From Nitriliruptoraceae bacterium (GTDB taxonomy: Bacteria; Actinomycetota; Nitriliruptoria; Nitriliruptorales; Nitriliruptoraceae), in assembly GCA_003563915.1 (NCBI GenBank), contig PWTE01000295.1, forward strand, positions 1-46,825: DNA of 46,825 nt, in the 5' to 3' direction. The position numbers were made by a program, and so were the translations under genes. Within the stretch, counting starts at the first letter, position 1; each line of letters starts with the position of its first letter. The notes under the pieces were generated by a model. That model was not told the DNA's origin, ran no database searches, and saw only the letters and a program-made list of their open reading frames with translations. This document shows, one piece after another, positions 32,892 to 43,844 of the stretch.

Positions 32892-34295
32892 ATGCAGCTT
32901 GTCGGGCGGTCTGCAACGGACCTAGCCAGGGCGGTCCAGGACGGTGAGGTCACCGCGGTCGCCGTCGCACGGGCGCACCTCGACCACCTTGCCGGCGTCG
33001 AGCACCGACTGGGGGCGTTCGTCTCTGTGCGACGACGAGGGGCGCTCGAGGATGCCGAGGCCATCGATGCCCGGGACGACCGTGCGGAGCTGCCCCTCGC
33101 GGGGGTGCCGATCGCCATCAAGGACGTCGTGGACGTGGCCGGCGAACCGACCCGTCACGGCTCGCTCGCGACCTCTGACGAGCCGGCGACCGAGGATCAC
33201 GAGGTGGTCCGACGGCTCCGCGACGCCGGTGCGGTCGTCCTCGGCAAGACCCGCTGTCCCGAGCTCTCGTTGTGGGGGACCGCGGATGACCCTGCTGGTA
33301 TCGCGGTCAGCCCCTGGGATCCGACCCGGACCGCCGGGGGATCGTCGGGTGGCTCCGGAGCCGCCGTGGGGGCTGGCGTCGTTCCGCTGGCATTGGCCAA
33401 CGATGGGCTCGGCTCGGTGCGGATCCCTGCGGCGGCGAACGGTGCGGTCGGGATCCGGCCGGGTGCCGATCTCGCGGCGGACGTGCTCGCAGGGGAGCAT
33501 CACTGGTTCGGCATGAGTCGGTTCGGGCCGATCGCGACGACCGTCGAGGACGTCGCGCTCGGGCTGGATGTCATCGCGGGGACCGACCACCTCCGGGATC
33601 TGGTCGAGGTTCCCGACGGCCTGCGTGTCGCGGTGTCCTTCCGCTCGCCGGCGCCGGGGGTCGTCGTCACCTCGGCGTGGCGGGAAGCCGCCATCGAGGC
33701 TGGCCGTCTGTTGCACCATGCTGGTCACGACGTGCACCGGGAGGATCCGCCCTACGACCCGTCCAGCGTCCAGGCGGTCATCTCGCGCTGGACGCAGGCG
33801 GCGGCGCGCGACGTGGAGCTCCTCGAGCTCGATCGCGACCAGCTACAGGCGCGTACCCGGTCGCACATCACCCGGGGGGAGCAGTTCGCGCGGGTGCGTC
33901 CTGTCGACGAGGAGGATGCCATCAACTGGCGGACCCGGGTCGCTCCCTTCTTCCGTGACCACGACGTGTTGATCACCCCGGCGTTCGCTCGAGCTCAGCC
34001 GGCGGCGTCGGAGTGGCACGCCAAGACCTGGGTCGCCAACGTCGCCTCGAACCTCTCCACCTATCCCTTCCTGTTCGCGTGGAACCTGGCCGACCTGCCG
34101 GCGGCCGTCGTGCCGCTGTGGCACGACGGGGGACGTCCCCTGTCCGTGCAGATCGTCGCGGGCCCGGGGCGGGAGAGCCTGGTGCTGGCGGTGGCCCGTC
34201 TGCTCGAGTCACTGGTGCCGTGGGACCGTCACGCGCCGGGCTGGGGGGTGCCAGGGACCGGTACGGCGATCGCCGTGGACCAGGCACAGGAGTGA
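32892..34295 (+). CDS. Amidase signature (AS) family hydrolase
   Basis: The 467-residue product belongs to the amidase signature family. The Ser-cisSer-Lys triad can be placed at Lys77 (PIAIKDVV), Ser151 (GGSSGGSG) and Ser175 (NDGLGSVRIPAA). The usual DGGGS/DIGGS loop is DGLGS here, a Leu for Gly change next to the nucleophile. Members hydrolyse many amides; GatA is one branch, but no gatB or gatC lies nearby and the C-terminal part is not GatA-like, so a stand-alone amidase is more likely. ATG at 32892 follows GCGAGG. Substrate unknown. Confidence 0.88.
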   Translation: MQLVGRSATDLARAVQDGEVTAVAVARAHLDHLAGVEHRLGAFVSVRRRGALEDAEAIDARDDRAELPLAGVPIAIKDVVDVAGEPTRHGSLATSDEPATEDHEVVRRLRDAGAVVLGKTRCPELSLWGTADDPAGIAVSPWDPTRTAGGSSGGSGAAVGAGVVPLALANDGLGSVRIPAAANGAVGIRPGADLAADVLAGEHHWFGMSRFGPIATTVEDVALGLDVIAGTDHLRDLVEVPDGLRVAVSFRSPAPGVVVTSAWREAAIEAGRLLHHAGHDVHREDPPYDPSSVQAVISRWTQAAARDVELLELDRDQLQARTRSHITRGEQFARVRPVDEEDAINWRTRVAPFFRDHDVLITPAFARAQPAASEWHAKTWVANVASNLSTYPFLFAWNLADLPAAVVPLWHDGGRPLSVQIVAGPGRESLVLAVARLLESLVPWDRHAPGWGVPGTGTAIAVDQAQE

Positions 34296-34311
34296 GCCCG
34301 CCGACGCCGCG

Positions 34312-35568
34312 CTAGGCCCGGATCTCCTGGGTCTGGACGCCATCCTCGGGCAGGGGAGCCGGCGGGCGGTCCGGCTGGTGCTCAGAGGCTGCCGGCTCGT
34401 CGTCCGACGGAGGGTAGATCGGCGGATCGGGCGGAGGGTCGGTGTCCGGACCAGGGTCCTCGGGCGGGCCGTCGGCCTGGGCAGCCTCGTACCGCAGTCG
34501 GAGTTCGTTCCCGACGGCCGCCGCGACCGCGGCGATGGGGACCGCGAGGAAGGCACCGATGATCCCGATCAACGCGGCGCCGGCGGTCAGGACGGCGAGC
34601 ACCACCACCGGATGGAGCGAGACGGCCCGACGCATGATGACCGGCTGGAGCACGTTGGATTCGAACTGCTGCACGCCCACGACGATCGCCAGCACGATCA
34701 GGGCGGTCTGGAAGGCGGCATCAGGTTCAGCGGTTGCGAGGGCGACCAGTACGGCGATCAGGCCGGTGATGAAGGCGCCGATCACCGGGATGAACCCGCC
34801 CAGGAAGACCAGCACGGCGATCGGCAGCACGAGGGGCACACCGACGATCGCCAAGCCGATGCCGATACCGATCGCATCGATCAGTGCGATGGCCGCGGTC
34901 CCTCGGACGAACCCGGTCAACGCGGTCCAGGCCCGTCGTCCGACCGCGCGGACGGTCTCCTCGTGCTGTGCTGGGGTGCGTGCGATCATCCAGTCGACGA
35001 TCTGCTTGCCGTCCTTCACGAAGAAGAACAGCAGGATGACGGCCAGGACCAGCGCCACGATCCCCTGCACGACGAGGGCCGCTCCCGCGGCGACCTGGGT
35101 GGCGATCTGCCCGGTCTGTTCGAGGAGGGCGTCGACCCCGTCGTCGATCAGGGCCATGATCTCCTCACGGTCCCAGCCGAAGTTCTCCTCGAGGAAGATG
35201 AAGAGCCGCTCGACCGCCTCCGCGATCGTCGGTCCGAGCTTGCGGCCCTCCTCGACGAACTGGGGTGCCAGGACGACGAACACGCCGACGACGGCGGCGA
35301 TGCCTCCGAAGACCACCACTGACGCGGCGAGGATGCGGGGCAACCCGAGGCGTTCCAGGAACCGGGCTGGGCCGACACACAGGGTGGCCAGGATCAGCGC
35401 GATGATCACCGGCAGTGTCACGACGTACAGCCGGACCAGGACCATCAGGACCAGGGTCGACCCGAGCAGCAGTAGGAGGAGTCGCCATGCCCAGGCGGCG
35501 GAGGTCGCCAACCACGGCGGGACCCGGGCGATCCCGGGCTCCGGTGGGCGGTGCTGGCGGTCGATCAC
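34312..35568 (-). CDS. AI-2E family transporter (PerM/TqsA type)
   Basis: The 418-residue membrane protein has the AI-2E/PerM layout. Two or three N-terminal helices (LLLLLLGSTLVLMVLVRL, TLPVIIALILATL, ILAASVVVFGGIAAVVGVFVVLAP) are followed by a long soluble helical segment (residues about 100-155), then further helices including LVLPIAVLVFLGGFIPVIGAFITGLIAVLVAL and the family motif QQFESNVLQPVIMRRAVSLHPVVVL. The Pro/Asp-rich tail of about 60 residues is disordered. Members export or take up small molecules or ions; the autoinducer-2 role applies to only a few. The GTG has GAGGGAG upstream. Confidence 0.88.
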   Translation of the reverse strand: MIDRQHRPPEPGIARVPPWLATSAAWAWRLLLLLLGSTLVLMVLVRLYVVTLPVIIALILATLCVGPARFLERLGLPRILAASVVVFGGIAAVVGVFVVLAPQFVEEGRKLGPTIAEAVERLFIFLEENFGWDREEIMALIDDGVDALLEQTGQIATQVAAGAALVVQGIVALVLAVILLFFFVKDGKQIVDWMIARTPAQHEETVRAVGRRAWTALTGFVRGTAAIALIDAIGIGIGLAIVGVPLVLPIAVLVFLGGFIPVIGAFITGLIAVLVALATAEPDAAFQTALIVLAIVVGVQQFESNVLQPVIMRRAVSLHPVVVLAVLTAGAALIGIIGAFLAVPIAAVAAAVGNELRLRYEAAQADGPPEDPGPDTDPPPDPPIYPPSDDEPAASEHQPDRPPAPLPEDGVQTQEIRA

Positions 35569-35804
35569 GGTCTCCCTCGTTGCTCGGGCGCAGGCCCTGT
35601 GGGCGTGAGGCTAGACGAGTGGCCGTCGGCCGGAGTTCCGCGCGGTCGGACCGCCCATCGCGGGGTCGGGCCCTTGTCCGCTACGTCACACCGTCTGCGC
35701 GGAGTGCGCGCTGCTTGCGGAGGGCGAGCAGTGGGCCTGACTGTGGAAAACCGCCGTCTCGGCTGTTGACGGAGCGGGGGACGGGCGGAGGAAAGGCGGT
35801 GGAA

Positions 35805-35820
35805 ACACCAGATGTTGTGG
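35805..35820 (+). promoter_or_regulatory. Candidate NrdR box 1 of nrdJ
   Basis: ACACCAGATGTTGTGG resembles known NrdR boxes (ACAC-TAGATATTG-TGT type): 5' ACAC, central AGAT and 3' TTGTG. NrdR itself is encoded 5 kb upstream. Confidence 0.7.
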
Positions 35821-35837
35821 TTGAAGCGGGCATCTGG

Positions 35838-35853
35838 CCCCTACCGGTTGTGG
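35838..35853 (+). promoter_or_regulatory. Candidate NrdR box 2 of nrdJ (weak)
   Basis: CCCCTACCGGTTGTGG shares the 3' half GTTGTGG with box 1 and starts 33 bp later, about three helical turns. NrdR boxes usually come in pairs 30-32 bp apart. The left half is poor. Confidence 0.4.
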
Positions 35854-35950
35854 GCCCACGGGAACGGAGGACGTGTCAAGGTGCTTGCGGTTCGATCGCG
35901 CGCGAGGTTCAGTGCGCGCTCGGCTTCCATCCATGTAGTTACGGGGGTGG

Positions 35951-35976
35951 CGCTGCGGGACCGACGGACCGCAGCG
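35951..35976 (+). other. Hairpin in the nrdJ leader
   Basis: Arms CGCTGCGG (35951-35958) and CCGCAGCG (35969-35976) form a perfect 8-bp stem with a 10-nt loop that can pair further inside. It ends 75 nt before the ATG. Its role is unknown. Confidence 0.5.
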
Positions 35977-36051
35977 ACAGCCGTGACGGACAGCGAGTGA
36001 CGGCGAGGTAACCGGGGTGGCCCCCGGACCGAGAGACGAGGAGCACCATCC

Positions 36052-38862
36052 ATGGCCAAGACCCACGCGGACAACGAGGTGGTCGTCACCACCGATCTGA
36101 CCGAGACCGGCGAGACGGGCGCTCTGCGTGTCGTCCAGACGGGGGACCGGCAGGGTCTCGAGGTCCAGCGCTACTTCACCCAGGAGGGTGTGCATCCCTA
36201 CGACGAGCTCGAGTGGGAGCTGCGCGACGCGGTGTTGACCAACTGGCGTGATGGCAGCGTCTCGTTCGAGCAGCGTGGGGTCGAGTTCCCCAAGAGCTGG
36301 TCGATGATGGCCACGCAGATCGTCTCGCAGAAGTACTTCCGCGGCACGTTGGGCACCCCCGAGCGCGAGTCCTCGGTCAAGCACATGATCGACCGGGTCG
36401 CCGACACCATCACGCGTTGGGGCATCGATGGCGGGTACTTCACCGACGAGGCCTCGGCCCAGGTCTTCAACGCCGAACTCAAGCACCTGCTGGTCCACCA
36501 GAAGGCCGCCTTCAACTCGCCGGTGTGGTTCAACGTGGGCGTCGAGGAGAAGCCGCAGTGCTCCGCGTGCTTCATCCTCGCCGTCGAGGACACGATGTCG
36601 TCCATCCTCAACTGGTACGTCGAGGAAGGCACGATCTTCAAGGGTGGCTCCGGCGCGGGCATCAACCTCTCGACGATCCGCTCGTCCAAGGAGAACCTCA
36701 AGGGCGGGGGCGAAGCCTCGGGTCCCGTCAGCTTCATGCGCGGCGCGGACGCGTCGGCGGGCACGATCAAGTCCGGGGGCAAGACCCGTCGTGCCGCCAA
36801 GATGGTGATCCTCAACGTCGACCACCCAGACATCGAGGAGTTCATCTGGACCAAGGCGCGCGAGGAGAAGAAGGTCCGGGTCCTGCGTGAGGCCGGCTTC
36901 GACATGGACCTCGACGGCGAGGATTACGCGTCGATCCAGTACCAGAACGCCAACAACTCGGTGCGGGTCACCGACGAGTTCATGCAGGCGTACGAGCGGG
37001 GCACCACCTACCCGGTGCGCGCCGTCACCACCGGCGAGGTGATCGAGGAGAAGGACGCCAGCGACGTCATGCGCCAGATCTCGCAGGCCGCCTGGGAGTG
37101 CGCCGACCCGGGGCTGCAGTACGACGACACGATCAACGACTGGCACACCTCGCCCGAGTCGGGCCGTATCAACGGCTCCAACCCGTGCAGCGAGTACATG
37201 CACCTCGACAACTCGGCGTGCAACCTCGCCAGCCTCAACCTGAAGAGGTTCTACGACTACGACGCCGGACGCTTCGACGTCCAGGCGTACAAGCGTGCCG
37301 TCGAGATCGTGTTCACCGCGCAGGAGATCATCGTCGGGTACTCGAGCTACCCGACCGAGAGCATCGCCAGGAACGCCCTGGACTTCCGTGAGCTCGGGCT
37401 CGGCTACGCCAACCTCGGTGGCCTGTTGATGTCGATCGGGCTGCCCTACGACTCCGACGAGGGCCGCGCGTGGGGTGGTGCGCTGACCGCTCTGATGACC
37501 GGCCACGCCTACCGCACCTCCGCGGAGCTGGCGAAGGTCAAGGGGCCGCACGCGGGCTACGCCAAGAACGAGCAGCCGATGCTGCGGGTGATCGGCAAGC
37601 ACCGTGCTGCGGTCGACGACATCGACCCGCGTCCGGTGCCAGCCGACCTCATGCAGGCCGCGCGGATCGCGTGGGACGAGGCGCTGGAGCTCGGGCGCGA
37701 GCACGGCTACCGCAACGCGCAGGCGACCGTGCTCGCACCGACCGGCACCATCGGTCTGATGATGGACTGCGACACCACCGGGATCGAGCCCGACCTTGGC
37801 CTGGTCAAGATGAAGAAGATGGTCGGTGGGGCCTCGATCGAGATCGTGAACCAGTCGGTGCCGTCAGCTCTGCGCCACCTCGGCTACGAGGAGGAGCAGG
37901 TCGAGGCGATCATCGCCTACATCGCCGAGAACAAGACGATCCACGGCGCGCCGGCATTGAAGACCGAACACACCAAGGTGTTCCAGTGCGCGATGGGCGA
38001 CGACGCGATCCACTACATGGGCCACGTCGGGATGATGGCGGCCGCCCAACCGTTCATCAGCGGGGCCATCTCCAAGACCGTGAACCTCCCCGAGCAGGCG
38101 ACGGTCGAGGACGTCGAGCAGTTGCACCTCGATGCCTGGAAGATGGGCATCAAGGCCATCGCGATCTACCGCGACAACTGCAAGGTCGCCCAGCCGCTGT
38201 CGGTGTCGAAGAAGGCGGCGGCCGAGGCCCCAGCTGAGGAGCAGCTCACCTACGTACCGCAGCGGCGCAAGCTGCCGAAGACCCGACCGTCCCAGACGAT
38301 CTCGTTCATGGTCGGTGACGCCAAGGGCTACATCACCGCCGGTGAGTACCCGGGCGATGGCATCGGTGAACTGTTCGTGAAGCTCGGCAAGCAGGGCTCG
38401 ACGCTGTCGGGTCTGCTGGATGCCTTCGCGATCAGCATGTCGATCGGGCTGCAGTACGGGGTGCCGCTCGAGGCGTACGTCAGCAAGTTCATGAACATGC
38501 GCTTCGAGCCCGCCGGTATGACCGACGACCCAGAGATCCGCTTCTCCACCTCGATCGTGGACTTCCTGGCCCGCAAGCTCGCGCTGGAGTACCTCCCGTA
38601 CGACAAGCGCGAGGCGCTAGGGATCTACTCGCTGGAGGAGCGGACCCGGATGCTCGACGAGGGCTACGGCGACGAGCCCGCCGTGCCTGCCGCCCCGACG
38701 GCCGACCAGGTCGCGAAGGCCGAGCCGGTCCGGCCAGCTGCAGCGTCGACGATCCCGGTCGATCACGATGCACCGATGTGCTTCGAGTGCGGGATCAAGA
38801 TGAAGCGGGCAGGCGCCTGCCACGTCTGTGAGTCCTGCGGCACGACCAGCGGCTGCTCGTGA
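36052..38862 (+). CDS. nrdJ: Adenosylcobalamin-dependent (class II) ribonucleotide reductase NrdJ
   Basis: NrdJ reduces ribonucleotides to deoxyribonucleotides using a radical made from coenzyme B12, with or without oxygen. The 936-residue product has the redox Cys in QCSACF (C170, C173 region), the catalytic Asn377-Cys379-Glu381 (SNPCSEYMHLDNSACNLASL), a TSCPD domain near residues 750-860 (GYITAGEYPGDGIGELFVKLGKQGS), and a C-terminal Cys-rich tail (CFECGIKMKR..CHVCESCGTTSGC). The tail fits a zinc ribbon and/or mobile redox pair. No N-terminal ATP-cone is evident, so dATP control may act mainly through NrdR. GAGGAG lies 9 nt before the ATG. Confidence 0.97.
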   Translation: MAKTHADNEVVVTTDLTETGETGALRVVQTGDRQGLEVQRYFTQEGVHPYDELEWELRDAVLTNWRDGSVSFEQRGVEFPKSWSMMATQIVSQKYFRGTLGTPERESSVKHMIDRVADTITRWGIDGGYFTDEASAQVFNAELKHLLVHQKAAFNSPVWFNVGVEEKPQCSACFILAVEDTMSSILNWYVEEGTIFKGGSGAGINLSTIRSSKENLKGGGEASGPVSFMRGADASAGTIKSGGKTRRAAKMVILNVDHPDIEEFIWTKAREEKKVRVLREAGFDMDLDGEDYASIQYQNANNSVRVTDEFMQAYERGTTYPVRAVTTGEVIEEKDASDVMRQISQAAWECADPGLQYDDTINDWHTSPESGRINGSNPCSEYMHLDNSACNLASLNLKRFYDYDAGRFDVQAYKRAVEIVFTAQEIIVGYSSYPTESIARNALDFRELGLGYANLGGLLMSIGLPYDSDEGRAWGGALTALMTGHAYRTSAELAKVKGPHAGYAKNEQPMLRVIGKHRAAVDDIDPRPVPADLMQAARIAWDEALELGREHGYRNAQATVLAPTGTIGLMMDCDTTGIEPDLGLVKMKKMVGGASIEIVNQSVPSALRHLGYEEEQVEAIIAYIAENKTIHGAPALKTEHTKVFQCAMGDDAIHYMGHVGMMAAAQPFISGAISKTVNLPEQATVEDVEQLHLDAWKMGIKAIAIYRDNCKVAQPLSVSKKAAAEAPAEEQLTYVPQRRKLPKTRPSQTISFMVGDAKGYITAGEYPGDGIGELFVKLGKQGSTLSGLLDAFAISMSIGLQYGVPLEAYVSKFMNMRFEPAGMTDDPEIRFSTSIVDFLARKLALEYLPYDKREALGIYSLEERTRMLDEGYGDEPAVPAAPTADQVAKAEPVRPAAASTIPVDHDAPMCFECGIKMKRAGACHVCESCGTTSGCS

Positions 38863-38948
38863 TCTTGGCAAGAGATTGCCTTGTCTCCTCGTAGTGCTCA
38901 CGCCGACGCACGAGTGACCACGCAACGGCACACGCCGTAGCACCCAGG

Positions 38949-38982
38949 GCGCCCCGAGCCGTTCCCCACAGGCTCGGGGCGC
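38949..38982 (+). terminator. Terminator hairpin after nrdJ
   Basis: A perfect 12-bp stem (GCGCCCCGAGCC with GGCTCGGGGCGC) encloses a 10-nt loop, 87 bp after the nrdJ stop. It lies between the convergent nrdJ and fur genes and could serve both. Confidence 0.85.
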
Positions 38983-39081
38983 TCTCCGTCGTCGTGGCCC
39001 CGGCCGCTCCCGCCCTGGCCGTCGTCGAGAGCCTCGACCGATCCACCAGCTACGCCTACAGCACCGCGTCTGGCGGTTGTC

Positions 39082-39492
39082 TCACGCTCCGGTGGCGCAC
39101 TCCGGGCAGCGGGCGCGGAAGGTCACCTCGACGTCCAGTACCTCGAAGCCGTGCCGCTGGTCGGCAGGGAGCTGCGGGTCGTCCGCACGGACGTCCAGCA
39201 TCTGTCCGCACTCGACGCACAGCAGGTGGTGGTGTCGTTCCGCGACGTTCGGGTCGTAGCGCTTGCGACCGTCCGGGTGGGTGATCTCGAGCAGTTCGCC
39301 GATACCCACCAGCTCGTTCAGCGTGCTGTAGACGGTGGCGCGGCTGACCTCGGGCAGGGCTGCGCGTGACCGCGCGAGTACCTCGTCCGCCGTCAGGTGC
39401 ACGTGGTCGCCCGTCAGGGTCTCGGCGATGACGCGACGTTGCGCGGTGAGGCGCCACCCGCGATCGCGGAGCCGGTCGATCAGGGCTATCAC
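39082..39492 (-). CDS. Fur-family metalloregulator, probably peroxide-sensing (FurA/PerR-like)
   Basis: The 136-residue product has the Fur winged helix (GWRLTAQRRVIAETL, then EVSRATVYSTLNELVGIGELLEI). The metal sites include HHHLLCVECGQM and the C-terminal CPEC. The CxxC pairs form the structural zinc site. It diverges from katG over 133 bp, the arrangement expected of a peroxide-responsive repressor, although furA precedes katG on the same strand in mycobacteria. The GTG at 39492 has GGAGG 10 nt upstream. The frame stays open over katG antisense and that part is ignored. Sensing of peroxide rather than iron is an inference from context. Confidence 0.9.
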   Translation of the reverse strand: MIALIDRLRDRGWRLTAQRRVIAETLTGDHVHLTADEVLARSRAALPEVSRATVYSTLNELVGIGELLEITHPDGRKRYDPNVAERHHHLLCVECGQMLDVRADDPQLPADQRHGFEVLDVEVTFRARCPECATGA

Positions 39493-41851
<2,359 letters not shown>

Positions 41852-41891
41852 GCGATCGATCACCGGGCGGCACCTGTCGCCCGTCAGAGCC

Positions 41892-41923
41892 ACGGAGGCC
41901 CGGCCAGCCGGCCGGGCCTCCGT
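41892..41923 (+). terminator. Terminator hairpin between katG and the ABC permease
   Basis: A perfect 14-bp stem (ACGGAGGCCCGGCC with GGCCGGGCCTCCGT) closes a 4-nt loop. It stands between converging genes, so it probably works in both directions. Confidence 0.88.
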
Positions 41924-41944
41924 CGTGGTCGGGTGCGATGCGCT

Positions 41945-42754
41945 TCAGTCGATCAACGCGCGGCGGACCAGGCGGACCGCAGCCAGCCAGGCGATGAGGT
42001 TGAAGGCCGCCAGCGCACCGAGGTGGACCATCGTCTGACCGAACCCGGGGAAGCCGAACACCGCGCCGCGTAGCAGTTCGACGCAGTGGTACAGCGGGTT
42101 GATGTCGCCGATGAACCGTGCCCAGACGGGCAGCCCGTCCAGGGGGAAGAACGTGCCGGCGACGACGAACATCGGTGCGACGATGCCGCCGATGACGATG
42201 TCGATGCCGTGCCAGGACCTGAGCTTCGCCGCGAAGGCGGCACCGGTCGCGGCCAGCCCGAAGCCGGTGAACACCGCGATCAGCGGGACCAGCACGGTGC
42301 CGGGCCCGAGACTCACCCCGAACCCGAACGCGACGCCGAGGGTGACCACGGACAGCACGGCCACCCGGATGCCGTTCCACAACGCCTCACCGGCGACCAG
42401 TTCCGCGACGGTGACCGGCGCACCCAGGATGCCGTCGTAGAGGTGGCGTTCGGTCCGTCGGGCGTAGCCGTTGATCAATCCAGGGAACAGCGCGGAGAAC
42501 AGGATGCCGATCGCGATCGTGCCGGTCGCCATGAACTCGAGGTACGACAGGCCGGCCACCTCGCTGACCAGGGCGCCCAGGCCGAAGCCGAAACCGATGA
42601 AGAACCACAGCGGCTCGACGATGGACCCGAACGCGGTGCTGAACCACACGCGACGGAACACCCGCCACTCGCGGTAGACGATCGCGGCGACGACGCCCGG
42701 CTCGAAGCGGCGCTGGGCGATGGGTGGGGTCATCGTGGGGGTCGTCGCGGTCAT
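41945..42754 (-). CDS. ABC-2 type exporter permease
   Basis: The 269-residue membrane protein has six predicted helices, for example WFFIGFGFGLGALV, FMATGTIAIGILFSALFPG, ALWNGIRVAVLSVVTLGVAFG and IVIGGIVAPMFVVAGTFFPL. The last, with GTFFPLDGLP and INPLYHCVELLR, is characteristic of the ABC-2/NodJ-DrrB group. Its ATG overlaps the stop of the ATPase gene (ATGA), so the two are co-translated and form one exporter. Substrate is unknown; relatives export drugs, lipids or oligosaccharides. Confidence 0.9.
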   Translation of the reverse strand: MTATTPTMTPPIAQRRFEPGVVAAIVYREWRVFRRVWFSTAFGSIVEPLWFFIGFGFGLGALVSEVAGLSYLEFMATGTIAIGILFSALFPGLINGYARRTERHLYDGILGAPVTVAELVAGEALWNGIRVAVLSVVTLGVAFGFGVSLGPGTVLVPLIAVFTGFGLAATGAAFAAKLRSWHGIDIVIGGIVAPMFVVAGTFFPLDGLPVWARFIGDINPLYHCVELLRGAVFGFPGFGQTMVHLGALAAFNLIAWLAAVRLVRRALID

Positions 42755-43671
42755 GCCAGCTCCTCCCCGGTGAGCACCACGAAGACGTCCTCGAGCGTGG
42801 GGTCGCGTGGCTCGCCGTCCGCCCACGGCTGTCCGTCGAGCTTCTCGGCGTCCAGCACCGCGATCGATGTCCCGGACCGACGGGTGCGTAGTCCGGCGGC
42901 TCGCGCGTCGGCTTCGATGTCCGCCAGTTGGGCCGGGTCGCCGGCGACCTCCAGGACCTGCCGGCCGACCCAGCGGCCGATCAGCTCCCGTGGGGGGCCG
43001 GTGGCGACCACACGGCCGGCGTGCACGATGGCAACCAGGTCGCAGAGGCGCTCGGCCTCCTCGATGTAGTGGGTCGACATGAGCACGGTCACGCCGCTGG
43101 CGCGGATCTCCGCGATCGTCGACCACAGCTGCTGCCGGATCTGTGGATCCAGCCCGACGGTCGGCTCGTCGAGCAACACGAGCTGCGGACCGTGCACCAG
43201 CCCGCGGGCGATCAGAAGCCGGCGGCGCATCCCGCCGGACAGCTCGGACGTCGGCGTGTCGGCACGGTCGGTGAGTCGCGCGATCGCCAGCCCGCGGGCG
43301 ATCGCGGTGTCGCGCTCCGCCCGTGGAACCCGTTGGAGGCGGGTGTAGACGGTGAGGTTCTCGGCGACCGTGAGTTCGTCATCGAGGTTGTCCTCCTGCG
43401 GCACGACACCGGACACCGCGCGTGCCTGACGTGACGCAGCGGGTAGCGGATGGCCGAGCACCTCGACCCGGCCACTGTCCGCGATCGCTTGCCCGGTGAG
43501 CAGCCGCATCGTCGTCGACTTGCCGGCGCCGTTCGGGCCGAGCAGGCCGAAGCAGCTGCCACGCGGCACCGTGAGGTCGAGGTGGTCGACCGCGGTGATC
43601 GCGCCGAAGCGCTTGACGACGTCGTCGAGCAGCACGGCGTGGGAGGTGGCGGGAGCGGGGGAGGATGGCAT
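42751..43671 (-). CDS. ABC exporter ATP-binding protein (NodI/DrrA-like)
   Basis: The 306-residue ATPase has Walker A GPNGAGKST, Q-loop VVPQEDNLDDELTV, the ABC signature ELSGGMRRRL, Walker B LVLLDEPTVGLD, and the switch His in MSTHYIEEAERL. The C-terminal part (RDPTLEDVFVVLTGEEL) is typical of DrrA/NodI drug or polysaccharide exporters. The PQEDNLDDELTV stretch is especially NodI-like. Its stop overlaps the permease start by 4 nt. No regulator or biosynthetic gene nearby points to a substrate. Confidence 0.93.
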   Translation of the reverse strand: MPSSPAPATSHAVLLDDVVKRFGAITAVDHLDLTVPRGSCFGLLGPNGAGKSTTMRLLTGQAIADSGRVEVLGHPLPAASRQARAVSGVVPQEDNLDDELTVAENLTVYTRLQRVPRAERDTAIARGLAIARLTDRADTPTSELSGGMRRRLLIARGLVHGPQLVLLDEPTVGLDPQIRQQLWSTIAEIRASGVTVLMSTHYIEEAERLCDLVAIVHAGRVVATGPPRELIGRWVGRQVLEVAGDPAQLADIEADARAAGLRTRRSGTSIAVLDAEKLDGQPWADGEPRDPTLEDVFVVLTGEELA

Positions 43672-43844
43672 GGAGGCCTCGACAGGACGAAGGACCGACG
43701 TGGATGGCGCCAGCGATGGCGCCGGAGGTCACGTGGTGGGCTTCATCCTGCCGCTCCTGATCGAGGTGCGGCCGCAGGTTACCCGCACCGCAGCCCGGTG
43801 GGGTAGCGGATCCGCCGGTTGCGCGTCCGATCCTGACCGCCGCG

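Larger units (their letters stand above)
35569..36051 (+). other. 483-bp non-coding stretch upstream of nrdJ
   Basis: No gene is credible. It contains a TTGACG hexamer at 35766, a strong candidate NrdR box at 35805-35820 with a weaker partner at 35838-35853, a hairpin at 35951-35976, and a GGAG ribosome site before the nrdJ ATG. I looked for a cobalamin riboswitch and did not find its conserved elements. Confidence 0.6.

Noticed and set aside
35569-36051. Cobalamin riboswitch upstream of nrdJ
   Set aside because: I could not find the conserved B12-box or the GCCACTG-type elements in a sensible arrangement.
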